Below, piece by piece: positions 1-8,126 of a stretch of DNA of 64,000 bases; the stretch's first letter is position 1, and the number at the start of each line of letters is the position of its first letter. Origin of the DNA: Verrucomicrobiota bacterium (GTDB lineage: Bacteria > Verrucomicrobiota > Verrucomicrobiia > Limisphaerales > PALSA-1396); the NCBI GenBank assembly GCA_016200005.1, contig JACQFP010000020.1, forward strand, positions 62,001 to 126,000, in the 5' to 3' direction. The position numbers and the translations under genes are program-made. The notes under the pieces are model-generated. The model saw nothing but the letters and a program-made list of their open reading frames with translations, had not been told where the DNA came from and ran no database searches.

Positions 1-579
1 CGTGCCGTTTCGGCGATCGGCTATTTGCAATCGGCTATCATTGATCGGCTATCGGTCATTGTCTATTGGCTATGGCCGAAGGCAGGCGTCAACGGGTGGT
101 AAAACCGTGATCCGCCGCCGCCTCGCCGCGAAAGAGCGCAAAGAACACAGAACCGTTTCAACGCGGATGAACACCGACGGACGCGGATTCTGCTCTCAAC
201 TCTCAACCTTCAGCCAGTCGCCAACCGGGTCGGAGAATCAACCGCGAAACACGCGCACTACGCGAACAAAACTCCCCGCTTTGCAACCGCCGCTTGCTTC
301 GCTACTCTCACCACGTCAGTCAAAAACAAAACGACCAGAAAACTTTTTTACAAAATCATTTCGCGCAGTCTCGGCTGCTGTTCGCTACGAAACGTGGAAA
401 TTTCGATCGAAGGACAGCGCTCGACGCGCGCCCCTCGGGGCGCGCTGAAAGCGTTCCTTCGAAGGCATCCACGTGCCTGTAGCGGGGCGCAAGTAAGTGT
501 CGCCCCCTTCTGTTTCAGGCACGGATTCCTTCCAGGAGCAGTCCCTCAACACGGCTGATTCGCGCGCGAGCGAACAGCC
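1..579. other. Non-coding DNA at the left edge
   Basis: No open frame here resembles a protein family. The stretch holds short repetitive phrases (annotated separately at 109-280) and then a low-information lead-in to the helicase fragment at 580. I see no convincing promoter, RNA gene or terminator. It is best read as decayed intergenic DNA at the edge of a former defence-gene cluster. Confidence 0.5.
109..280 (-). repeat. Dispersed non-coding repeat, left copy
   Basis: Read on the minus strand, this stretch contains phrases such as TTCATCCGCGTTGAA and TGCGCTCTTTCGCGGC, plus CGTGTTTCGCGG at about 239-255. The same phrases recur on the plus strand at 2259-2375 (TTCATCAGCGTCCATCAGCG, GCGCTCTTTTGCGGCC, CGTGTTTCGCGG). 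The two copies lie in opposite orientation either side of the fragmented defence genes. Phrases like these are common in non-coding DNA of environmental bacteria. The order of the sub-phrases differs between the copies, so this is homology of parts, not a clean inverted repeat. Confidence 0.5.
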
Positions 580-924
580 ATGCCGCGAATCTTTGACAAT
601 ATCGAAGCCGCTCTGCTGCCTGCTTTGGAGCAGACGCTTGAGCTTTCCAATCGCGCCGACTTCTGCGTCGGCTATTTCAATCTTCGCGGCTGGAGGGAAC
701 TGGACTCGCACGTTGAAGCATGGGCTGGCGGAAAAGAGAATTGCTGCCGCCTGCTGGTCGGGATGCAGCGGCTTCCGCAGGAGGAATTGCGCGCGGCGTT
801 CAGCCTGACTCAAGGCCAGGATCAACTCGACAATCAGACTGCCCTCCGCCTCAAGAAGAAGCTCGCCGAGGAATTTCGCAATCAGTTGACCTTCGGTGTG
901 CCGACGAACTCGGATGGAACAGGC
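580..924 (+). pseudogene. N-terminal fragment of a PLD-domain SNF2-type helicase
   Basis: The frame opens with [16 protein letters not shown] and continues with [15 protein letters not shown] and [16 protein letters not shown]. This is the characteristic start of large defence-island helicases with an N-terminal phospholipase-D-like domain, normally about 1000 residues. Recognisable similarity stops after about 110 residues, near FGVPTNSD. A methyltransferase-like sequence then begins in another frame, and all helicase motifs are missing. It is a remnant, not a working gene. The call rests on recognising the N-terminal phrase. Confidence 0.6.
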
Positions 925-1660
925 CCGCGCCCGGCGAGTTCGCCTTGCCGACGGAAATCTGGCGCGAAGTCGTAGCCCGGCGGACGCGATATTTTGAACT
1001 GCGCGCAAGAATGTGTGGTGAAACGCTCGCCCTCACCCCGGCCCTCTCCCCCGGGGAGAGGGGGAATCGTTCTCCGTCTCACGACAAATCGAGCGCGTCA
1101 CCTTTGCCAGGCGCGGCGGATGTTTCTCCCTCTCCTGGGGGAGAGGGCCGGGGTGAGGGCGGAACATTCCCTCCCATCCGCGACATCAACAACCTCATCA
1201 CGCTCAACCTCGACATCCGCCAGTTCGCGCAGGACGTGATTGAGAATTGCGAAGGGCCGGAAATGCTTCGCGCCTTCTGGCAGGCCATCACCACCATCAC
1301 CGTGCTCGACCTGACGTGCGGTTCGGGTGCGTTCCTGTTCGCGGCGCTCAACATCCTTGAACCGCTTTACGAAGCCTGCCTCGACCGCATGGAAGCGTTC
1401 GTCGAAGACCTTGAGCGCTCCGGCGAAAAGCACCGGCCGGAAAAATTATCCGACTTCCGAAAAATCCTGGAGCGCGTGGCCGCGCATCCGAACCGCCGCT
1501 ACTTCATTTTCAAAAGCATCATCCTGAACAACCTCTTCGGCGTGGACATCATGGAAGAGGCGGTGGAAATCTGCAAACTGCGCCTGTTCCTCAAGCTCGC
1601 CGCACAAGTCGAACCGGACGCCGCCAGGGACAACCTCGGCATCGAACCGCTGACCGCCCA
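925..1660 (+). pseudogene. Internal fragment of an Eco57I-type adenine DNA methyltransferase
   Basis: The frame running from about 720 to 1958 carries [20 protein letters not shown], then INNLITLNLDIRQFAQDVIE, then VLDLTCGSGAFLFAALNILE (SAM-binding motif I) and NLFGVDIMEEAVEICKLRLF. These are hallmarks of large type IIG/Eco57I N6-adenine methyltransferases. A 131-bp hairpin repeat (1029-1159) is inserted in frame and adds an ALTPALSP-type peptide. The NPPY catalytic motif and everything after it are missing, because the frame runs on into a UvrD tail. It is therefore a chimeric remnant without methyltransferase activity. Confidence 0.65.
1029..1159. repeat. Paired-hairpin GC-rich repeat, copy 1
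   Basis: The left end reads CCCTCACCCCGGCCCTCTCC followed by a tight hairpin (CTCTCCCCCGGGGAGAG). The right end reads CTCCCTCTCCTGGGGGAGAG followed by GGCCGGGGTGAGGG. Outer arms and inner hairpins are complementary, so the element can fold as a cruciform or double hairpin. A second copy lies at 7055-7200. The size (131 bp) and the peptide it encodes when read through (LTPALSPGERG) match MITE/REP-like elements frequent in verrucomicrobial genomes. Here it sits inside a former coding sequence. Confidence 0.8.
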
Positions 1661-1958
1661 TCATGTGTTCGTCTTGGGGCTTTGCAAGGAGGCCATCCCT
1701 GGGATTCGAACCGCAGAATATCCAGGCACAGATGCCGATTACTACGAGGAACAGCGCAGGCTGTTTTACGTCACGATTACCCGCTCAAGAGAGACGCTGG
1801 TTCTTTCGAGGCCGAAAAAAATCAAACCGGGAGACGCTCAAAAACTGAATCTGCGAGTTGGAGCGCCGGAATTTCATTATTCAAAACTCCAAATGTGCCC
1901 GTTCCTGCGAGACATCATGGATACGCTTCCGGCAGCAGTGGATGGTGAAAACTTGTAG
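1660..1958 (+). pseudogene. C-terminal fragment of a UvrD/PcrA-like helicase
   Basis: In the same frame as the methyltransferase fragment, the text switches to EEQRRLFYVTITRSRETLVL. This is the motif VI region (EE-RRLFYVAITRA in UvrD/Rep helicases) close to the C-terminus. About 60 further residues follow to the stop at 1958. Everything N-terminal of the motif is absent, so this is a tail joined by deletion or recombination to the preceding fragment. The stop lies 8 bp before the start of the DprA-like fragment, which suggests the two genes were once neighbours. Confidence 0.65.
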
Positions 1959-1965
1959 AGGAGAA

Positions 1966-2295
1966 ATGACCCCTGCTGTGCTCAACCTTGCCGACGCCCG
2001 TTATCCAAAGCGTTTGAGCGAGCATTTTGGCACTGACGCGCCGCCGCAACTGTCCGCTCTCAGCAATCTGGACTTGCTCGCGTTGCCCAAGACCGCGCTT
2101 CTCTGTTCCGCCCGTTGCCCCGGAGATGCCATCCTCCGCACCTACGATCAGGCCGCCAAGTGGCGCGACGCCGGTCGCTGTGTCATCAGCGGCTTCCATC
2201 TGCCCAGGGCCGAGACAAGGAAGATTTGCGCCTTTGCACCGTGGCGTCGTTGCCTTAAAAGTAATCAGCGTTCATCAGCGTCCATCAGCGGTTGA
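1966..2295 (+). pseudogene. DprA/Smf-like DNA-processing protein, truncated
   Basis: An ATG at 1966 preceded by GAGGAG opens a frame reading LADARYPKRLSEHFG, then LLALPKTALLCSARCPGDAI and WRDAGRCVISGFH. This resembles the start of the Rossmann-fold part of DprA-like proteins found in defence contexts. Similarity ends near 2210; the remaining residues before the stop look random and run into a non-coding repeat. A complete DprA-like domain needs over 200 residues and only about 80 are recognisable. The ribosome-binding site is intact, so a short peptide could still be made. Confidence 0.5.
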
Positions 2296-2375
2296 AGGTC
2301 TTGTTTGCTGTGCGCTCTTTTGCGGCCAGTTCATTTCGCGTATGCAGCGTGTTTCGCGGTCAGTCTGCACATTCT
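2259..2375 (+). repeat. Dispersed non-coding repeat, right copy
   Basis: The stretch begins TCAGCGTTCATCAGCGTCCA, continues with GCGCTCTTTTGCGGCC and ends with CGTGTTTCGCGGTC. It shares these phrases with the minus strand of 109-280. It overlaps the degraded end of the DprA-like fragment and marks the right edge of the fragmented defence cluster. Confidence 0.5.
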
Positions 2376-2701
2376 TCCGCTTGGCCGCCGCCAAGCGGCG
2401 AAGGCCGTCACCCACAAGCTGTTGGAAGTTTGTTTTGTGTTTTCATACGACGCCTTTCATCGGTTGGCTTGCCATCCGAATTCCTATTGGCTCACACCCA
2501 CGCGGTAGAAGAGCGGAGATGTGGACGCAGCGTTGGTGTCGGTGAAACTCGTCGTGTCGGGCTGGTTGCCGCAACCGTCCAAGGCGAAGTGCGGTGTTAA
2601 GTGTCGCGCGGGTCACCGAACATTACACGCGCGGAATTCCCCAATTCATGTCAACGTCTGCGCGCCTCGTCGGTTAAGCAGAGAAAGCGGCGCTGCGGCA
2701 A
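2376..2701. other. Non-coding gap before the oxidoreductase gene
   Basis: About 325 bp without a recognisable gene, beyond the stop codon of the minus-strand oxidoreductase. Short frames here resemble nothing I know, and I see no clear hairpin followed by a T-run that would serve as terminator. Confidence 0.4.
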
Positions 2702-3985
2702 TCACACCTTCCAAGGCCCGCGCTTTGGGCGATCCAGCCACTGGTTCGCCTCGTCGTCACCAATGAAGCGCTCCTTGACGGGGTCCCATTTCAAACGCCG
2801 ATGGTTCCAGTAAGCCAGATTGCCGAGATGGCAGACCGTCACGGAACGGCAGCCAATTTCCACATCGCAAATCGGTTTCTTGCGGCTGCGCACGCAATCC
2901 ATGAAATCGACGACGTGATGGTTGCTCTTGTAGAGGCGGATGGCTTTATCGTCCAACGGTTCGGTGCCGATGGATTCTGGTGTCGCTTGAAACTTGCCGC
3001 GATTGACCAGAATCTTTCCCTCGGTGCCGATGAACAGCACGCCGCCGCTGTCGCCGTGGAGCATCTCCACCCCATTCGCGTACAAATAGCGGAGTCCTTT
3101 GGTGGCCTTGGGGTCGTCAGGCGGGATGATTTCCACCGGCCCGCTTTCGTCCATGCCCAGTCCCCATTGCGCGATGTCAAAATGGTGCGCGCCCCAGTCC
3201 GTCATCATGCCTCCGGAGTATTCACGATAGTTGCGCCAGTTGGGAAAGTGGTCGTGCACTCCGCGTGGGCTGAGAACGGAATTGTACGGGCGCATCGGTG
3301 CTGGTCCCAACCAACGGTCCCAATTCAACCCCGGTTCCATCGTTTCCTCCGGCAAGTCACACGGCACCGAAGGTGGGCCGACGTCCACGATCACCTGTTT
3401 GATCTGGCCAAGGCGACCGTTGCGCACGAGTTCGCAGGCCTTGCGGAACTCGCTTGAGGAGCGCTGCATCGAACCGGTCTGGAACACGCGATCATTCTTG
3501 CGCGCGGCGTTGACCATCGCGCGTGCTTCGTGGATGGTCAGCGAAAGAGGCTTTTCGCAATACACGTCCTTACCGGCGTTACAGGCGGCGATGGCGATGT
3601 AGGCGTGCCAGTGATCCGGCGTGGCGATGACCACGGCATCAATGTCCTTGCGCGCGATGAGGTCGCGAAAATCCTCGTATTCGGCGCAGCCTTTGAACTC
3701 GGTGTTGCCCTTGATGCTGTAAAACTCCTCGACGATTTTCCGATGATGCACACGGCGCGTGGTGTCCACATCGCACACCGCCACCACCTGACTGTGGGGC
3801 ATGGTCAGGAAATTCTGTAGCAAACCGCGACCTTGCTTCCCCGTGCCAATGAAGCCCAGCGTGATGCGATCGTTGGGACTCTTTTGAGCGGAGGCGGCTC
3901 CGGCTGAGGAAACGATGAAAGGCGCGGAGAGCGCTGCAACCGATGTAAGTTTCAGGAACTGGCGTCGAGTCACTTGATTTGTCAT
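2702..3985 (-). CDS. Tat-exported Gfo/Idh/MocA-family oxidoreductase
   Basis: A probable NAD(P)-dependent sugar or polyol dehydrogenase of about 427 residues. The N-terminus carries a twin-arginine signal (TRRQFLKLTSVAALSAPFIV) followed by AGAASA, so export through Tat is expected. It then has the Rossmann fold GFIGTGKQGRGLL (residues about 42-54) and the family signature CEKPLSLTIHEARAMV (EKP motif). The C-terminal half matches the secreted family common in Planctomycetes and Verrucomicrobia. ATG 3985 is preferred over the longer frame because it puts the RR motif at the usual place. It lies 110 bp downstream of iolD on the same strand. Inositol or a related polyol is a plausible substrate, but secreted members act on many carbohydrates, so this is inference. 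Confidence 0.85.
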   Translation of the reverse strand: MTNQVTRRQFLKLTSVAALSAPFIVSSAGAASAQKSPNDRITLGFIGTGKQGRGLLQNFLTMPHSQVVAVCDVDTTRRVHHRKIVEEFYSIKGNTEFKGCAEYEDFRDLIARKDIDAVVIATPDHWHAYIAIAACNAGKDVYCEKPLSLTIHEARAMVNAARKNDRVFQTGSMQRSSSEFRKACELVRNGRLGQIKQVIVDVGPPSVPCDLPEETMEPGLNWDRWLGPAPMRPYNSVLSPRGVHDHFPNWRNYREYSGGMMTDWGAHHFDIAQWGLGMDESGPVEIIPPDDPKATKGLRYLYANGVEMLHGDSGGVLFIGTEGKILVNRGKFQATPESIGTEPLDDKAIRLYKSNHHVVDFMDCVRSRKKPICDVEIGCRSVTVCHLGNLAYWNHRRLKWDPVKERFIGDDEANQWLDRPKRGPWKV

Positions 3986-4095
3986 GGTGAGCCGGATTGT
4001 TATTCGCCTTCTAAGAACCCGCAATGAGAATATTCATCGGCCAGAGTCGCGCCTAATTGCGAGCAACAACGAAGTGCCGTTAAAGGTAACGCGCT

Positions 4096-5991
4096 TCACA
4101 GATGATACCGCTCCCTGGTTCTGGCTCGTTCATATTCCTTCCGCGCTTTCTTGACAGCGGCGATGGTCGAGGTTTCCGCGATGGGCACATCCCACCACGA
4201 TTCATAACCGGGCACGCGTTTTTCCGGGTCGGTTTCGATCACGATCACCGTTGTCTTGGTTTGTCGGCGGGCATCAGCGAGTGCGGTTTTCAACTCAGGA
4301 ATGTTCAAGGCGGTAACGACGTGCGCGCCGAGACTCCGCGCGCTGGCAGCGTAGTCCACCGGCACTGGTGCGCCATCGAGCTGGCCGCTCTTCGCGTTGC
4401 GGAAACGGTAGCGCGTGCCAAAGCCGCCGCTGCCAATCGCATGTGACAAGCCACCAATGCTTTGAAAACCGTGGTTGTTGAGCAGAACGACGGTGAGCTT
4501 GCAGCCTTCCTGAATTGAGGTGACGAGTTCGGAGGACATCATCAACCAGGATCCGTCGCCGACCATTACATAAACTTCGCGATCCGTCGCCGCCATCTTC
4601 ACGCCGAGGCCGCCGGCGATTTCGTAACCCATGCACGAGTAACCGTATTCCATGTGGTAGCCTTTCGGGTCGCGAGTGCGCCAGAGCTTGTGCAAATCGC
4701 CGGGCAAACTGCCGGCCGCACACAGCACCACATCCTGCGGTCGGCTGAATTCATTCACCGCGCCGATGACTTCGCCCTGGCTGACGGGCAGGCCGTTGTT
4801 CAGATTGTAAATGTGCTCCACTTCCGTGTCCCAATCGCGATTGAATTTCTGCCCGCGACGTCGGTAGGCGGCGCTGACCTGCCAGCTCTCCGAGCCGGAG
4901 GCCGCTCCGAGCCGGAGGCCGCGTAGTGCTTTGCCCAACGCTTCCAAAGCGGCGCGCGCGTCAGCCACCACGGGAAGCGCGGAGCGCTTGAACGCGTCGA
5001 ACTCCGCGGCGTTGATGTTGATGAAACGAACGTTCGGATTTTGAAATGCGGTGTTGGAGGCCGTCGTGAAGTCGCTGTAGCGCGTGCCGATGCCAATGAC
5101 GAGGTCGGCCTCGCGCGCAGTGATGTTTGCGCCCGGCGTGCCAGTGACACCGATCGCGCCGAGCGATTGCGGATGGTCGTAGCGCAACGCGCCTTTGCCC
5201 GCCTGTGTTTCGGCAACGGGAACGCCTGTCTGTTCGGCGAACTTCGCCAACGCGCCGTGCGCTTCGCTGTAAAGCACACCGCCGCCGGCGACGATGACGG
5301 GTTTCTTGCTCGCGCGAATCCATTCGACCGCTTGCTTCAACAGCGTGATCTCTGGGGCCGGGCGGGGGATGTGCCAAACTCTTTCCTCAAACAACTCAGC
5401 CGGGTAATCGAACACTTCGGTCTGTACATCCTGCGGCAACGCGAGCGTCACGGCGCCCGTCTCGGCTTGCGATGTGAGCACGCGCATGACTTCCGGCAGT
5501 GCGTTCATGAGTTGGTCGGCGCGGTTGATGCGGTCCCAGTATTTGGAAACGGGCCGGAAACAATCGTTGACGGAGATGTCTTGCGACAACGGGTGTTCGA
5601 GTTGTTGCAACACCGGGCCGACATTGCGGCGCGCGAAAATGTCGCCGGGCAGGAGCAGCACGGGGATTCGATTGATCGTGGCGGTGGCGGCGCCGGTTAC
5701 CATGTTCGTCGCGCCCGGTCCGATGGAACTGACGCACGCAAAAGCGCGCAGACGGTTGCTCATTTTCGCAAAAGCGGTGGCGATATGAACCGAGGCCTGC
5801 TCATTCTTCGTCATGTAGTAGCGAAACTGCGGATACTCTTGCAGCGCCTGACCAATGCCGGCGATGCAGCCGTGGCCGAAAATGCCGAGGCAGCCGGCGA
5901 AGAACGGTTGGCGTTTACCGTCGCGTTCGACGTGCTGGTGCATCAGAAATTGGATGATGGCCTGCGCGGTGGTAAGTCGTTTGGTCTTCAT
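4096..5991 (-). CDS. iolD: 3D-(3,5/4)-trihydroxycyclohexane-1,2-dione hydrolase (IolD)
   Basis: A thiamine-diphosphate enzyme that opens the ring of trihydroxycyclohexanedione to give 5-deoxy-glucuronate in myo-inositol breakdown. The 631 residues match the usual IolD length. The N-terminal TPP-binding domain carries FGHGCIAGIGQAL and the catalytic-Glu region KNEQASVHIATAFAKMSNR. The central domain has VIVAGGGVLYSEA. The C-terminal pyrophosphate domain has VMVGDGSWLMMSSELVTSIQ, with GDG and the downstream NN (LLNNHGFQSIGG). It stands 13 bp after iolC on the same strand. A 17-bp tandem duplication falls in the variable linker (about residues 357-368). Confidence 0.93.
   Translation of the reverse strand: MKTKRLTTAQAIIQFLMHQHVERDGKRQPFFAGCLGIFGHGCIAGIGQALQEYPQFRYYMTKNEQASVHIATAFAKMSNRLRAFACVSSIGPGATNMVTGAATATINRIPVLLLPGDIFARRNVGPVLQQLEHPLSQDISVNDCFRPVSKYWDRINRADQLMNALPEVMRVLTSQAETGAVTLALPQDVQTEVFDYPAELFEERVWHIPRPAPEITLLKQAVEWIRASKKPVIVAGGGVLYSEAHGALAKFAEQTGVPVAETQAGKGALRYDHPQSLGAIGVTGTPGANITAREADLVIGIGTRYSDFTTASNTAFQNPNVRFININAAEFDAFKRSALPVVADARAALEALGKALRGLRLGAASGSESWQVSAAYRRRGQKFNRDWDTEVEHIYNLNNGLPVSQGEVIGAVNEFSRPQDVVLCAAGSLPGDLHKLWRTRDPKGYHMEYGYSCMGYEIAGGLGVKMAATDREVYVMVGDGSWLMMSSELVTSIQEGCKLTVVLLNNHGFQSIGGLSHAIGSGGFGTRYRFRNAKSGQLDGAPVPVDYAASARSLGAHVVTALNIPELKTALADARRQTKTTVIVIETDPEKRVPGYESWWDVPIAETSTIAAVKKARKEYERARTRERYHL
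4888..4921. repeat. 17-bp tandem duplication inside iolD
   Basis: CTCCGAGCCGGAGGCCG occurs twice in a row. The unit is not a multiple of three, yet the iolD frame is intact on both sides. Either the duplication is balanced by another change, or the linker it encodes (RLGAASGSES) tolerates frame variation. The unit contains the self-complementary core CCGAGCCGGAGG. Confidence 0.8.
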
Positions 5992-6004
5992 GTGAATGGG
6001 TTTA

Positions 6005-7024
6005 TCAAAAGCCGCCGCGCTCTTCGATGAATTTCAACGCCTCCGCTTCGTAAGCCATGAAATTCGCGCAGCCGTGCCGCGTGACGACAATGGCGCCGCC
6101 CGCATTGCCCATGCGCGCGGCCTTGTACCAGTCCCAACCTTTCACCAAACCATAAATGAAGCCGGAGGCGAAGGCATCACCCGCGCCGAGGACGTTATAG
6201 ACTTCCACCGGGAAGCCCGGAACATCAGTCGGCTGGCCGCCGGACGGAAAAAGTATGGCGCCTTTCTCGCCGCGCTTCACCACAACGAGCTTCGGGCCGC
6301 GATGCTGCATCGCGTGGACGGCTTGTTCCAAATCGCCGGCGACACGCGCGCCGGAAATCTGGGAGTGGCTGACGTTGACTTGCGCCGGATCAGAAAGGTT
6401 GGCAGCTTTGCATTCATCCTCTGTGCCCAGCACGATATCGACCAACGGCAACACCGCGCGCACCGTGACGCCGAAGGCGCGCGCGTCGTGCCACTGATTC
6501 GGACGAAAATCCAGGTCGAGCACCACCGTTGCGCCGGTGGATTTGGCCTGCTCGGCGGCGAAGATGTTGGCGCTGCGGCTGGGTTCGCGGCTCAGGCCGG
6601 TGCCAGAAAACTCGAAGACGCGACTATCCGCGATGGGAGTTCTAAGAACATCGTCAATCGAAAGCTGATTGTCCGCGCAATTGTCGCGGTAATAAACGAG
6701 CGGGAATTTATCGGGCGGCTCGATGCCGAGCACGACGGCGCTCGTGCGCGTGCCCGGTTTGCGCGGAATGTATCTGGTCTCTACGCCTTCCTTGTTGAGG
6801 AAGCTAAGAATGAAATCGCCGACCGGATCTTCGCCAACGGCGGTGAGCACTGCGGTGCGAAGTCCGAGGCGCTGTGCACCAACCGCGATGTTCGTGGGCG
6901 AACCGCCGACGTAAGCAGCGAACGATTTGATTTCCGGGAACGGCGCGCCCACATCGTTTGAGTAAAGATCGATGGACGAGCGGCCCATGGTGATGAGATC
7001 GAAAGTTGGGGCGGGTATTGGCAT
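6005..7024 (-). CDS. iolC: 5-dehydro-2-deoxygluconokinase (IolC), PfkB family
   Basis: Phosphorylates 5-dehydro-2-deoxygluconate (DKG) to DKGP, the step before aldol cleavage in inositol catabolism. The 339 residues have PfkB features: the N-terminal YVGGSPTNIAVGAQRLGL substrate motif (about residues 38-55) and the C-terminal GAGDAFASGFIYGLVKGWDW signature with the catalytic Asp. The C-terminus (RHGCANFMAY) is typical of IolC. It is placed between iolB and iolD. Upstream, a double-hairpin repeat separates it from iolB, which could attenuate or protect the transcript. Confidence 0.92.
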   Translation of the reverse strand: MPIPAPTFDLITMGRSSIDLYSNDVGAPFPEIKSFAAYVGGSPTNIAVGAQRLGLRTAVLTAVGEDPVGDFILSFLNKEGVETRYIPRKPGTRTSAVVLGIEPPDKFPLVYYRDNCADNQLSIDDVLRTPIADSRVFEFSGTGLSREPSRSANIFAAEQAKSTGATVVLDLDFRPNQWHDARAFGVTVRAVLPLVDIVLGTEDECKAANLSDPAQVNVSHSQISGARVAGDLEQAVHAMQHRGPKLVVVKRGEKGAILFPSGGQPTDVPGFPVEVYNVLGAGDAFASGFIYGLVKGWDWYKAARMGNAGGAIVVTRHGCANFMAYEAEALKFIEERGGF

Positions 7025-7054
7025 GGTTCAGTTTTTGGGATCCGGCCAGGCGGT

Positions 7055-7200
7055 CCCCTCACCCTGACCCTCTCCCCTTCTGAAGGGGAGAGGGAACAGC
7101 AAGGTTCGCCGTGCGAAATTTCTGGTCGCGCACGTTACGCCGGCAGACTGGCGAGGATTCTCCCTCTCCCTTTCGGAAAGGGAGAGGGCCGGGGTGAGGG
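7055..7200. repeat. Paired-hairpin GC-rich repeat, copy 2
   Basis: Left arm CCCCTCACCCTGACCCTCTC with hairpin CCCCTTCTGAAGGGG; right arm CTCCCTCTCCCTTTCGGAAA with GGAGAGGGCCGGGGTGAGGG at the end. It has the same architecture as the element at 1029-1159, and the outer arms (CCCTCACCC / GGGTGAGGG) are complementary. It fills most of the 199 bp between iolB and iolC. In a polycistronic mRNA it would form strong stem-loops between two iol genes. Confidence 0.85.
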
Positions 7201-7223
7201 TTGGCTCGGATTTCATTTTTGCA

Positions 7224-8123
7224 TTAATTGGCTTTCGCGCCGGCTTGCTTCTCCATCTCCATCGTCACCACCGGCACGCGCGGATCTTTGGTCGTCCAGG
7301 TTTCTTTGATCCAAGCGTGTTGTGGATCGTCCGCATTAGCCAGCGACTGCGCGCTGCCGGCGAGAAAATTCAGATAGTAGGCCGTGTAACCGTGCGCCGC
7401 CGCCACCGGATGATAACCTTCCGGCACGAGCACCACGTCGTTGTTTCGCGCGACGATTACTTCGTTGCGTCGCAGGTCGGAAGTATAAACGCGTTGGATG
7501 GCGTAACCTTCCGGACGATCAAACTTGTAGAAATAGATTTCCTCGAGGTCGGCTTCGAGCAGGTTGCCCCCGGCATCAATGCGATGAACATCGTGCTTGT
7601 GCGGCGGATAGGAACTCCAATTGCCAGACGGTGTATAAACTTCGACCGCCACGAGCCGATGGCAATCAAAGCCGGGCGGAATCAACGAATTGATCTGCCG
7701 TGTGGCATTGGCGCCGCCGCGAATTTCCACCGCGACTTGTTCGGGCGTCACCAGCCTGGGTGGATGATTTCCCTCAGACCGGCACCAACCGCAAGCCAGA
7801 TCCACTGCATCACCCAGCGCAGTCACGGTGAATTCGGTTTCGCGCGGCAAGTAGAGCGCGTAGGGCATACCGCAAAAAACATTGGGTCGCCGACCTATTT
7901 TCTGCCAGTTGCCGCGCGACGATTCGACCGCGCAACTGCCGCCGAGCACGACGAAGCCGTATTCGCACGCATCCGTGTAGCCGCTCCACGGCTCACCCGC
8001 GCTCAGCGTGCGCGCCGCAAAGTTCAGATGCTCCCAGCCGGCGGTTTCGGGCGTAACGCTGACGTATTCGCCCGGTTGCGATGTCGGATGGACGAGCAAT
8101 GGGGATTCGGTGGACGGATTCAT
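7224..8123 (-). CDS. iolB: 5-deoxy-glucuronate isomerase (IolB)
   Basis: Cupin-fold isomerase converting 5-deoxy-glucuronate to 5-dehydro-2-deoxygluconate. At 299 residues the length is typical. The metal-site region SYPPHKHDVHRIDAGGNLLE (about residues 169-188, with the two His before an acidic stretch) and YYLNFLAGSAQS near the end are characteristic. Its start lies 3 bp after the stop of the upstream aldolase gene, so the two are probably co-translated. Flanking iolC and IolJ-like genes support the call. Confidence 0.92.
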   Translation of the reverse strand: MNPSTESPLLVHPTSQPGEYVSVTPETAGWEHLNFAARTLSAGEPWSGYTDACEYGFVVLGGSCAVESSRGNWQKIGRRPNVFCGMPYALYLPRETEFTVTALGDAVDLACGWCRSEGNHPPRLVTPEQVAVEIRGGANATRQINSLIPPGFDCHRLVAVEVYTPSGNWSSYPPHKHDVHRIDAGGNLLEADLEEIYFYKFDRPEGYAIQRVYTSDLRRNEVIVARNNDVVLVPEGYHPVAAAHGYTAYYLNFLAGSAQSLANADDPQHAWIKETWTTKDPRVPVVTMEMEKQAGAKAN

Positions 8124-8126
8124 CGT

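Noticed and set aside
385-1008. Long minus-strand open frame opposite the helicase and methyltransferase fragments
   Set aside because: It is the mirror of coding sequence on the plus strand and resembles no protein; high GC produces many such frames.
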